Part shown: piece after piece, positions 54,087 to 62,078 of the stretch | How positions within the stretch are numbered: position 1 is the first letter of the stretch | Layout: each line of letters begins with the position of its first letter | Source: Acidimicrobiales bacterium | GTDB taxonomy: Bacteria; Actinomycetota; Acidimicrobiia; Acidimicrobiales; RAAP-2 | DNA length: 64,000 nt | NCBI GenBank assembly: GCA_025351385.1 | Contig: JANXWA010000013.1 | Location: forward strand, 49,752-113,751 | Reading direction: 5' to 3' | Notes under the pieces: generated by a model | Database searches by the model: none | The model's input: only the letters and a program-made list of their open reading frames with translations | Told to the model about the DNA's origin: nothing | Translations under genes and position numbers: made by a program

Positions 54087-55085
54087 ATGAGCATCGACGG
54101 GCCACCATCGCCGAGTGCGAACGTGGCGGCCGCCGACTGGGTTCGCGAGCGATTGGGCGCGCCACGCGACAACGTGGTCACGACGATCGTTCCCGCAGGA
54201 TTCGAGGCCTACGCGCGGATCCTTCACCCCGTCCAGACCCCGTCGTTCGCCGCGACGCTCGTGCGCTGGGGCGAGGTGTCGACATGGAGTGGCGTCACAA
54301 TGAATCCGCTGGTCCAGTGGCACGATATTGCCCTCCCCTTCGTCAGACCCGTGGCGGAGCCGCCTTGGAGGGGTCAGGGGCCGTCCGAGGGTGGCCTCTT
54401 TGGCCCGGACGCGCAGGCGCTCATCGAGCACCTCGCCCAAGCGACCGGAACTGCCGATACGTGCTTCCTCTGCTTCTGGGCCGGGTACGGCGGTGGCGTT
54501 GCATACGCGGACCACCCTTCACCGATGCCCGGTCCCTCGCAGCGCCGCGACGAACCTGCCTTGGCCCTGATGCCGTTTCGCGAGTACGTTCTCTACGAAC
54601 GTCCCCTCCTCGACGCCACCGCCTTCGAAATCGGCGGAAACCATCCGCAGACGCCGAACCTCTGGTGGCCGGCCGATCGCTCGTGGTGCGTGGCGAGTGA
54701 GATCGACTGCCAGTCGACCTACCTGGGCGGGTCCCAGGCGTTGATCGACGAGGTGCTCACCGACGACCGGATCGAATCACTTGCCGCAGCGCCCGACGAT
54801 CCCGTCTACGTCCCGTTCGACGGTTGGCTGGCCGACCTCGTCGAGCGAGTGATCGACGAAGTCATCACGTCGGGTGAGGCCAGCGTGGAGCTGGCCCTCG
54901 GCACGGTCGAATTTCGTTGGCGTCCGGCTCGGCGGCGTGGTTGGGGTCATCTCACGACCCGTTCGTCGCGGTCCCATGGGTTGAGTAGCGGCGTTACTCC
55001 GGTGGACGCCCGTGACCCCGTTGAGTTTCGCCGCCAGGTACGCTTCTACGTCGAAGGGGCCGTACTTTCATTGGTGAGAATCTGA
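54087..55085 (+). CDS. Conserved hypothetical protein, 332 aa
   Basis: A soluble protein with no membrane segments or signal peptide. Features include IVPAGFEAYARILHPVQ, NPLVQWHDIALPF, NLWWPADRSWCVASEID and TYLGGSQALIDEVL. This set recurs in actinobacterial proteins of unknown function. The C-terminal region is arginine-rich. A weak GACCAT box lies 6 nt before the ATG. I cannot assign a role. Confidence 0.75.
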   Translation: MSIDGPPSPSANVAAADWVRERLGAPRDNVVTTIVPAGFEAYARILHPVQTPSFAATLVRWGEVSTWSGVTMNPLVQWHDIALPFVRPVAEPPWRGQGPSEGGLFGPDAQALIEHLAQATGTADTCFLCFWAGYGGGVAYADHPSPMPGPSQRRDEPALALMPFREYVLYERPLLDATAFEIGGNHPQTPNLWWPADRSWCVASEIDCQSTYLGGSQALIDEVLTDDRIESLAAAPDDPVYVPFDGWLADLVERVIDEVITSGEASVELALGTVEFRWRPARRRGWGHLTTRSSRSHGLSSGVTPVDARDPVEFRRQVRFYVEGAVLSLVRI

Positions 55086-55251
55086 CTGACGATCGGGACC
55101 ACTTTCAAAGTCATCTGGCGCGATTGACGTATTCCAGTGGAATCTCGTCGCTCTCGGATCGACGGGTGGCAACATCCGGGCACCAGATTCCCGTGCGATA
55201 CTGGTAAGGAACTGGAACTGGTCAGAGGTTTCCACAGCGGTCGAGGAGGGG

Positions 55252-55488
55252 GTGTTGGCGTTTCCCGATACGGTGCAGCGACTGGCGCGACAACGTGCTC
55301 GGGGCACGTGCGAATGCACGCTGAGTTCGTGCCCCCACTACGGCGGATGCCGTGCTCGGGCGACGGAGTTCCACCACAAGAAGTCCACCGCCCAAGGTGG
55401 CGACGACGAACTGACCAACTGCCAGGTGCTCTGTAAGGCCTGCCATCGCCAAGTCCACGCCAAAGCCGAGGGACTGGGACGTCTCTAG
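55252..55488 (+). CDS. Small HNH endonuclease-like protein
   Basis: A 78-aa protein with an HNH fold: FHHKKSTAQGGDDELTNCQVLC followed by CKACHRQVHA, and an extra zinc pair (CECTLSSCPHYGGC) before it. It lacks any other domain, so its DNA target or partner is unknown. GTG start with GAGGAGGGG directly upstream. It stands alone, 167 nt after the unknown 332-aa gene. Confidence 0.8.
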   Translation: MLAFPDTVQRLARQRARGTCECTLSSCPHYGGCRARATEFHHKKSTAQGGDDELTNCQVLCKACHRQVHAKAEGLGRL

Positions 55489-55798
55489 AACCTGACCAAG
55501 GGACATCGGACTTTACCGAACCTCAACCTCGCACAGTGGGCCCGGCAACATCGGCGACCTCTTCGAACCGTGCCTTGAAGGAGTGCGACCCGAACGAACG
55601 TGAACCGGCCAAAGCGCGTTGATCCGTCTGCGAGAGATCGGCCGTCTTCGTTGTCAACCAGTCTCTGTTCAAGGGTGACACCTCTACGGTCGAGTATTGA
55701 AACGGCGATTGGCGCCGTCGATCATCTCGGTTGACGCGCCCGTTCCGAAATCCGAGCCACCGCTGTGCGACGCATCGCCGGCTCTATTCGAGTCGGAC
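55489..55798. other. 310-bp region without recognised features
   Basis: The plus-strand ORF at 55697 runs into the antisense of the GGDEF-EAL gene and looks accidental. I see no tRNA, strong hairpin or promoter motif. GC content is slightly lower than in the flanking genes. Confidence 0.5.
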
Positions 55799-57979
55799 TT
55801 AACCCGCGAAGACCTGGCCGACCATTGCCACGGCCTCACCGTTGGGGACCGCCGGCGAGAAGAGGTAGCCCTGACCCAGTTCGCATCCCAGGCGGCGCAA
55901 CCGGCTGAACTGCGTGGTGGTCTCGATGCCCTCGGCGAGCATGGTCATATTGAGCTTCTGGCCGAGTGAGATGATCGTCTCGAGCAGTGTGTCGTTTCGC
56001 ATACTTTCCTGAGCCGGTCGGACGAACGACTGATCGATCTTGATGATGCGCGGACTGAGCGCCGCGAGGTAGGAGAGCGAGGAGAATCCCGTCCCGAAGT
56101 CGTCGAGCGCGATGCCGACACCGAGGTGGTTGAGGTGCTCGAGCACCGCCATAGTCTCCGCGATGTCGATCAATGCAACACTCTCGGTGATTTCGAGGAT
56201 GAGAAGCTCCGAAGGCAGCTCGCTCTCGGCCAGTAGGCGCTTGATCGTCGGCACGAGTCCCGGATCGAGGAACTGGTGAGCCGACAAGTTGACCGTGACA
56301 TAGGGCCGAGCAGAGCCCGTGCCCAGCCCCGCCCACGATCCCGCTTCGACGATCGCCTCGCGGAGTGCGAAGTAGCCCAACTCGAGGATTAGGTCACTCT
56401 GCTCGGCGAGCGGAATGAAGACATTCGGCGGAACCCAACCCCGATCGGGATGGTTCCAGCGCATCAACGCTTCGAACCCGACGACCACCTTGGTCGCGAG
56501 TTCGGCAATGGGTTGGTAGTGCATCGAGAGCTCGCCGGCCTGAAAGGCGTGACGCAGCTCCTGGACTAGGGCGAACCGGCTGACGGCGCGCTGATGCATA
56601 CTCGGAGTGAACACGACGTGGTGGCCCCTCTCGTGGCGCTTGGCCTCGTAGAGTGCTGCGTCGACGTTCTGGATCGTCTCGTCGAAGTTCGCGCTGGTCG
56701 CGTCCCAGACCACGATGCCGATGCTGGCGTGCTGTTCGATCGAGGTACCGGCGATCGCGCATGGTTCGGCGATCGCCTTGATGAGCCGTTCGGCCAGCAG
56801 CTCCGCCTCATCGCGCGACGTGAGGTTCTCGGCCAAGTACAAGAATTCATCGCCACCGAAGCGACAAAGGGTGTCGGTCGCTCGGGTGACCTTCTCGAGC
56901 CGATTGGCCACCGTCGTCAGCAACTGGTCACCTACGAAGTGCCCGTGCGTGTCGTTGACGCCCTTGAAGTCGTCGAGGTCGACCAGCAGGACCGCACCGA
57001 TGCCGCCCTGGCGGACCACGCGAGCGTGCGCCTGGGCCAGCCGATCCTCGAAGAGGGCCCGGTTCGCGAGCCCAGTCAGTGGGTCGTGAAGTGCCTGGTG
57101 GGAAAGCTGGGCCGCGAGCAGTCGTTCCTCGGTGATGTCTCGCTCCGAGAAGACGAAGTAGAGGATCCGACCCGCGGCGTCGCGGGCCGGTGCTCGCGAC
57201 ACCTCGACCTCGATGACCCGGCCGTCCTTTCGCAGGTAGCGCTTCACGTAGCGCTCCTGCTCGGTCTCACCGGCGATCATCCGATGCAGCGTCTCCTCGG
57301 TGATGCCGACGTCCTGGGGATAAGTGAACATCGTCGAGTCGCAGCCGAGCAGCTCCTCCTTAGAGAAACCGACCATCTGGCAGAATGCGTCGTTCACGTC
57401 GATGAGCCGATCATTCGCGTCGGTGAAACTCATCGGCGCCATGTTGCTCTCGAAGGCGACGCGGAAGCGAAGTTCCACGTCGGCGCGAGCCCGCTCGAGG
57501 GCCCGCTGCGCGCTGTTGTCGCGAACGGCGCCGAGCACCCACGACTTGCCCTCGAGAGCGAGTGGCGCGATAGCGAAGTCGACCGACAACTCACTGCCGT
57601 CCTTGCAGAGCACCGTCAGGTCTAGATCGCTCCAGATGAACGACGTGTTGGGGTCGATCGAGTGCTGGCGACGGACCATGAACTCCATGTCGCGCAACCG
57701 AGGCGGTACGAGCATCTTGACGTCTTCGCCCACCAAATCCTCACGGCAGTAGCCCGTCATCGCCGCTAGATGGTCGTTGACGTAGTGCATCACTCCTCGC
57801 CCGTCCAGGAGAGCGACGCCGTCCGGCAGTGCTTCGAGCAGTCCCTCCCAGGAGATCGGGTGCTCATCGAGGAAGCTCGTGAACCGGCCGACTCGCTTCG
57901 CCGGCGGCTTCGGGGCGCGCTCGACCCTCGCCGATGTCGACTGGCCCGTTGGGGCATGACGATGGGAGAGATCAGTCAC
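55799..57979 (-). CDS. PAS-PAS-GGDEF-EAL cyclic-di-GMP protein
   Basis: Makes and/or degrades c-di-GMP. From GTG 57979 (726 aa) the order is two PAS domains (LLEALPDGVALLDGRG and SNMAPMSFTDANDRLIDV), then a GGDEF domain with CRFGGDEFLYL and an inhibitory RATD site five residues before it. Last comes an EAL domain with VGFEALMRW, LEITES, ALDDFGTGFSS and LAEGIET. Both catalytic domains look intact, so it may be bifunctional. No transmembrane helix is seen, so it is a cytosolic sensor. The start is supported by TACCGT 6 nt upstream. Confidence 0.92.
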   Translation of the reverse strand: MTDLSHRHAPTGQSTSARVERAPKPPAKRVGRFTSFLDEHPISWEGLLEALPDGVALLDGRGVMHYVNDHLAAMTGYCREDLVGEDVKMLVPPRLRDMEFMVRRQHSIDPNTSFIWSDLDLTVLCKDGSELSVDFAIAPLALEGKSWVLGAVRDNSAQRALERARADVELRFRVAFESNMAPMSFTDANDRLIDVNDAFCQMVGFSKEELLGCDSTMFTYPQDVGITEETLHRMIAGETEQERYVKRYLRKDGRVIEVEVSRAPARDAAGRILYFVFSERDITEERLLAAQLSHQALHDPLTGLANRALFEDRLAQAHARVVRQGGIGAVLLVDLDDFKGVNDTHGHFVGDQLLTTVANRLEKVTRATDTLCRFGGDEFLYLAENLTSRDEAELLAERLIKAIAEPCAIAGTSIEQHASIGIVVWDATSANFDETIQNVDAALYEAKRHERGHHVVFTPSMHQRAVSRFALVQELRHAFQAGELSMHYQPIAELATKVVVGFEALMRWNHPDRGWVPPNVFIPLAEQSDLILELGYFALREAIVEAGSWAGLGTGSARPYVTVNLSAHQFLDPGLVPTIKRLLAESELPSELLILEITESVALIDIAETMAVLEHLNHLGVGIALDDFGTGFSSLSYLAALSPRIIKIDQSFVRPAQESMRNDTLLETIISLGQKLNMTMLAEGIETTTQFSRLRRLGCELGQGYLFSPAVPNGEAVAMVGQVFAG

Positions 57980-58289
57980 CAAAATACGGTAGGCCCGAGG
58001 AATGTGGCAATCATCAACTGGCGAACAACATCGCGACAACTTCACGACGGCGTAGACCGTGGAGTCAGGGATTACGCGATGCTGAGACCGCCCCTATCAC
58101 GGTTCGGCGAAGTTGTCGATCCGAGCTCAGCAAGTCGTTGACACCGGCGGTTATCAAACATTGGTCGGGCGCATCGCCTCGACGAAGCCGTAAAAGAGCG
58201 CATCGATTGGCCCCTCAGCCCCTCGCTTCAGAGCGCCGTCCGCCTTGAGCACGTGCCCGCACTCTCCTCCCCAGGAGGTCATCGCGAGC
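57980..58289. other. 310-bp spacer, partly open in the frame of the downstream-facing gene
   Basis: The promoter side next to the GGDEF-EAL gene holds TACCGT (57986-57991). From 58289 down to 58154 the minus strand continues an ORF in the +1 frame relative to the 410-aa gene. That may be its true C-terminus or a product of slippage at the A11 tract. Nothing else was recognised. Confidence 0.5.
58154..58289 (-). other. Possible out-of-frame C-terminal extension of the 410-aa protein
   Basis: If one A were missing from the A11 tract, the gene would read on as KKKIPNELAMTSWGGE and continue about 45 residues to a TGA at 58154. Third positions of this stretch are about 75 percent G/C, coding-like for this genome. 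Either programmed slippage or an indel in the sequence could explain it. Confidence 0.4.
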
Positions 58290-59522
58290 TCATTTGGGAT
58301 TTTTTTTTTTGCTGTTGCCGGATTCCTCGTCCTCTTCCCCCGCGAAGTCCGGCGGGGACTCGCCAAAGAGGTCCGGGCGACGGTCCATGGCTTCCTCGAT
58401 TTCGAGGATATGGTCGTGCAGGAATCCCTCCAGATCGGCGCGCCAACGCTGGGCGCCCTCCGGGGAGTCGAAGGACTCCTTCATGCGGTCGGGCGCCAGG
58501 AGGAGCTCCAGTCCGGCCACCTCTCCGGCGAGGTAGCGCAGTCGCAGAAAGTCCGCGAACTTGACCGCCGGGAGATGGGACGTCAGGGGCTCAAAGTCCG
58601 GCAGTTCGGCACGAACCGCGTCCTCTCTCAAGAAGGCCGATGTCAACAGTAACGAGAGGACCTGTTCATCCGGACTCTCCGAGACGCCGGTGAGGCTCTT
58701 GCCAATGTTGTCGCGTCCTCTCCCCGAGCCTCCAAAGACGTCCTGCACGATGGCGCCGACGTTCGCAATGATCCCGAGGAAGCGCAGTGCGACCAGTCGT
58801 GAGCTGATGATCTCCTTGTCGTCGAGCTGCTCGACGACCTTTGTGTAGGGAGTCTCCATGTTTGTGCGCATCGCGATTGTCGCAGCGACTCCGGTACGAC
58901 GGCCGACGGAGAATCGTGAGCGGCCTATGGTCGAGGCGGTGGTCGGACCGGCGAAAAGATCGACCGAGTCGACATCCAACAACGAGAGATCTCCCCGCAG
59001 AAGGTCGATCAAGAGCCCGGCGAAGTCAATGTAGAGCTCTGAGCCACGGGCCAACTGGCGACGCGCGGAGGCCAGTGATGGTCCCACCTTCAGATGCTGA
59101 AAGAAGACCTCTTCAAGAACATCGCGCTCGACCACCACTTCCTCAATGTCACTCCGAGTGTTTCCCACTACTCGGGTCTCTCGCACCTGCTCGTCCCATC
59201 GCCCAGCCTTCCTCAACAGGAACGCCCTCACGAGGTCGAGCTCCACGTCGTGGCCCTCCCACCACAACCGCCACGCCAGCTCGTCAAGCTGCTTCGTCGA
59301 CTCTTTCAACTGCGAGATCCGCAGCAGACGCTCGGCCGTGCCGGCCGGATACATCGACGTATGGCCTCGACCCCCGCTGGGACCGTGGAACGGTTGATTC
59401 ACCAGCCGGCGACGATGCAACCGGGCCAACTGCTCGCGGGTGACGTCGAAGCCAGCGAGTTTCACATAGTCCAGAATGTCCGGGACCGACTCCCATGACC
59501 ACGGCTCCCCATTCCAACTCAC
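58290..59522 (-). CDS. Unknown 410-aa protein with MerR-like N-terminus
   Basis: The N-terminal 80 residues (VTREQLARLHRRRLV, then YPAGTAERLLRI and LAWRLWWEGHDVE) resemble a MerR-type winged helix. The remaining 330 residues are helical with no family that I recognise. No transmembrane segment is present. The last codons are an A11 run (KKKN) followed by PK and a stop. GTG start with TAAGGT 6 nt upstream indicates a leaderless gene. A DNA-binding regulator is possible, but the ligand domain is unknown. Confidence 0.75.
   Translation of the reverse strand: MSWNGEPWSWESVPDILDYVKLAGFDVTREQLARLHRRRLVNQPFHGPSGGRGHTSMYPAGTAERLLRISQLKESTKQLDELAWRLWWEGHDVELDLVRAFLLRKAGRWDEQVRETRVVGNTRSDIEEVVVERDVLEEVFFQHLKVGPSLASARRQLARGSELYIDFAGLLIDLLRGDLSLLDVDSVDLFAGPTTASTIGRSRFSVGRRTGVAATIAMRTNMETPYTKVVEQLDDKEIISSRLVALRFLGIIANVGAIVQDVFGGSGRGRDNIGKSLTGVSESPDEQVLSLLLTSAFLREDAVRAELPDFEPLTSHLPAVKFADFLRLRYLAGEVAGLELLLAPDRMKESFDSPEGAQRWRADLEGFLHDHILEIEEAMDRRPDLFGESPPDFAGEEDEESGNSKKKNPK
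58300..58310 (-). repeat. A11 homopolymer (T11 on plus strand) at the gene end
   Basis: Eleven identical bases stand out in a genome this GC-rich. The run covers the three lysine codons plus AAT near the 3' end of the 410-aa gene, exactly at the boundary between two ORFs in different frames. Confidence 0.9.
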
Positions 59523-59737
59523 TCCAAAACCTTAGTAACGACGATGTCGCAAAACGGGGATTCGACTGCGCTATCGTCCGACAGCGTCGACTCGATTCCG
59601 GTTGAGGAGGTTGAGGGTCAACCGCGACAACTCGCGACGTCGCTGATCAGTGTGCCACCGTACAGTGGGACGTATTCGCACTGACGTCGACGAGCGAGGA
59701 GAGGCGCTGGCGCAGTCCGGCCGAACGGAGGGAAACC

Positions 59738-60664
59738 GTGGTCCCAGCGACATCTCGGATGCCGTGGCAGGTCTCGTTCGCGCTGCTCGCGGCGATTTGG
59801 GGTTGCTCGTTCTGGTGGATCAAGCTCGGTCTGGCGTACCTCTCACCGGTCGAAGTGGCCTTCACGAGGCTGCTGCTGGGCGCAACCGTGCTGCTGGTGC
59901 TGTGTGCCGCGACGGGCACCCGACTTCCCCGCCGTGTCGCCACTTGGCGACACCTAGCGGTCGTGGCGCTCCTCTTGAATAGCGTTCCGTTCACCCTCTT
60001 CGCGTATGGCGAGACGCACGTGACGTCCGTGCTCGCCGGCATCATTAACGCCATGACGCCCTTGGCGACTCTCGGGGTCGTGTTGGTCGCCTTCCCTGAG
60101 GAGCATCCCACTCGCGCGCGTCTTCTCGGCCTCACTACCGGCTTTCTCGGGGTGCTAGTGGTGCTCGGCGTCTGGCAGGGATTGAACCATGGAGAGGTTC
60201 TCGGAGTGCTCGCGTGCTTCGGCGCAGTGTGCTGCTACGGCGTCGCCTTCCCCTACACCCGGCGCCATCTCTCAGGCGTGGCGGATGGTCCCCTCGCCAA
60301 GGCGACCGGACAGGTGGTCGCCGGCACACTCTTCCTCGTGCCCGTGCTCGTCGTCAGTGAGATGGTCCGCCAACCAATGCACCGTGGACCACTCAATGTC
60401 GGCACTATCGTTGGCATGTCGGCGCTCGGGGTCCTCGGATCCGGACTCGCCTACGTGCTCAACTTCCGAGTCGTCGACGCGGCCGGTGGCTCTGCGGCCA
60501 GCGCCGTGACGTACCTCACGCCGGTGTTCGCCGTGATCGTCGGGGTGAGCTTCCTCGGTGAACGGCTCAACTGGTACGAGCCGGTGGGCGCCCTCGTCGT
60601 GCTCATCGGGGTAGCGTTCAGCCAAGGACGGGTTCGACTCGATTGGCGAAGGGCTCGCCACTAG
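59738..60664 (+). CDS. EamA/DMT-family transporter
   Basis: A 308-aa membrane protein with ten predicted transmembrane helices in two EamA halves: AIWGCSFWWIKLGLAYLSPVE in the first and the repeated AGGSAASAVTYLTPVFAVIVG plus FLGERLNWYEPVGALVVLIGV in the second. Members export amino acids, nucleotides or other metabolites; the substrate is unknown. GTG start with GGAGGGAAACC upstream. Confidence 0.9.
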   Translation: MVPATSRMPWQVSFALLAAIWGCSFWWIKLGLAYLSPVEVAFTRLLLGATVLLVLCAATGTRLPRRVATWRHLAVVALLLNSVPFTLFAYGETHVTSVLAGIINAMTPLATLGVVLVAFPEEHPTRARLLGLTTGFLGVLVVLGVWQGLNHGEVLGVLACFGAVCCYGVAFPYTRRHLSGVADGPLAKATGQVVAGTLFLVPVLVVSEMVRQPMHRGPLNVGTIVGMSALGVLGSGLAYVLNFRVVDAAGGSAASAVTYLTPVFAVIVGVSFLGERLNWYEPVGALVVLIGVAFSQGRVRLDWRRARH

Positions 60665-60846
60665 CCACGTATGCAATGCCTCGCCGCCCCTCAGGTCAGT
60701 GGCACGTCGCACCATCGGCGGCGATCTGGTCAACGGGGACCTCACGGATTGCTCCAACCCGTCAACTGAAGGTCAGTCTTTCGCACTTCCCCGTAAGGCG
60801 GTAGCAGTCGGCCTCGACTCGCCGACCCGACCGTGGTCGAACCGTC

Positions 60847-61170
60847 TCAGCGTCGCGGCTCCTGACCGCGCTTCGCCGCCTCCCATAGTTGAATCTCGGT
60901 CGGGTGATCGCGATGACGTCCAGCTTTGTTGTCGGCGAATTTGCGCATCGACGCGAGCCCGATCAACACGATGATGAGTCCGACAATGATGAGTCCGAAT
61001 CCTCCGAAGTAGGTCCAGACAATGTGGATGCACTCCCTGCTCATCCCATAGCTGGCGAGGCGACCTCGATTCGCGTTACAGGCGTTGTCCTTGGACTGTT
61101 CGATGGTGATGAGGAAGAGTCCCACACCCATCGTGGCGAGGCCCAGAAGCACGGCGAACCGCTTGAACAT
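60847..61170 (-). CDS. Small two-helix membrane protein
   Basis: A 107-aa protein with two transmembrane helices (FAVLLGLATMGVGLFLITIE and FGGFGLIIVGLIIVLIGLASM), a short loop with two cysteines (NACNANRGR and SRECIHIVW) outside, and a charged C-terminus. ATG 61170 has TACCTT 6 nt upstream, which supports this start over 61191. Function unknown. Confidence 0.75.
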   Translation of the reverse strand: MFKRFAVLLGLATMGVGLFLITIEQSKDNACNANRGRLASYGMSRECIHIVWTYFGGFGLIIVGLIIVLIGLASMRKFADNKAGRHRDHPTEIQLWEAAKRGQEPRR

Positions 61171-61322
61171 GGGTTCAAGGTACCCCGTCACCGATGCCTA
61201 TGCGGTCTTTCCATCGGATGTGTCAGAGAATTGTCATTTGTACGATCGGCCATTGGTCGACACGTGCGGACCAATCGAGACACTGACCTGCGTCTCACCC
61301 ATCAATACGTTGCGTCGCGTCA

Positions 61323-62078
61323 TCAACTGTCGAGGAATTGGACACTGCGAACCTCCTCGGATCGCACTCCGCTCCCGAAACGCGGGCGCCATACCAGTCG
61401 TCGCACGTATGGTCGAGCCGCGCGGACCCCATCGACAGCACCGACGTTGACCACCAGCGCGGCGGTGTGTGACTCACCAAGGTCTATCTCCTCGAGCCAG
61501 AGGTTGTTGGTCGGCCCCTCACCAGACGCGTCGCCGAGGCCGGCGCCTCGACACTTGACCATGGCCTCGTGACGCACCCAGGATCGAAAGAACGCCCGCG
61601 TCCGATCCTGGGGTGACGCAATCATCGCCAGACGAACCGCCTCGTCGCCCAGCACACGCTGAGCGATCTCGCCCTCGTGCAGCCCCTCACGAATCCTTTC
61701 GACGTCGACGCCGACCTCACGGCCGAAAGCCACTGCGAGCAGCGCCGTGGGACCGCTGTGCGAGATGTTGAAGTGAAGGTTCTCACCAACTCCCTCCAGC
61801 GCTGGCTTCCCCGAATCTCCGAGTCGAAAGACAATCTCGGACGACGAAATTCCGACGTACGACGCCAGCACCTCGCGCATCACTCCTCGCGCGTGCCCCC
61901 ATCGTTGCGCGTCGATCACGCCAAGGAATCGAGCCATGCGACGGCGTTCTTCCGCGTTCAGCGCCGCGCACAGCGCGCTCGACGCGCAATCCCCCAGCCC
62001 ATCCAGTCCGATCAACCAGACGTCGACGGGCTTCGTGTCGTGAGTCGACGCGGTCGTTGGGTTGGAATCAGTCCACAC
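61323..62078 (-). CDS. 4'-phosphopantetheinyl transferase
   Basis: Activates carrier domains by adding phosphopantetheine from CoA. The track ORF begins at 62663, but that part is the shadow of the NRPS gene. GTG 62078 gives 251 aa and overlaps the NRPS stop by 11 nt. Motifs are the substrate-binding FNISHSGPTALLAV, the Mg-binding GVDVERIR and FFRSWVRHEAMVKCRGAG, a variant of WxxKEA with His for Lys. Sfp-like size supports use with the adjacent NRPS. Confidence 0.88.
   Translation of the reverse strand: MWTDSNPTTASTHDTKPVDVWLIGLDGLGDCASSALCAALNAEERRRMARFLGVIDAQRWGHARGVMREVLASYVGISSSEIVFRLGDSGKPALEGVGENLHFNISHSGPTALLAVAFGREVGVDVERIREGLHEGEIAQRVLGDEAVRLAMIASPQDRTRAFFRSWVRHEAMVKCRGAGLGDASGEGPTNNLWLEEIDLGESHTAALVVNVGAVDGVRAARPYVRRLVWRPRFGSGVRSEEVRSVQFLDS

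Noticed and set aside
55697-55969. 90-aa plus-strand ORF after the HNH gene
   Set aside because: Its second half is antisense to the GGDEF-EAL gene; no ribosome site or -10 rule match.
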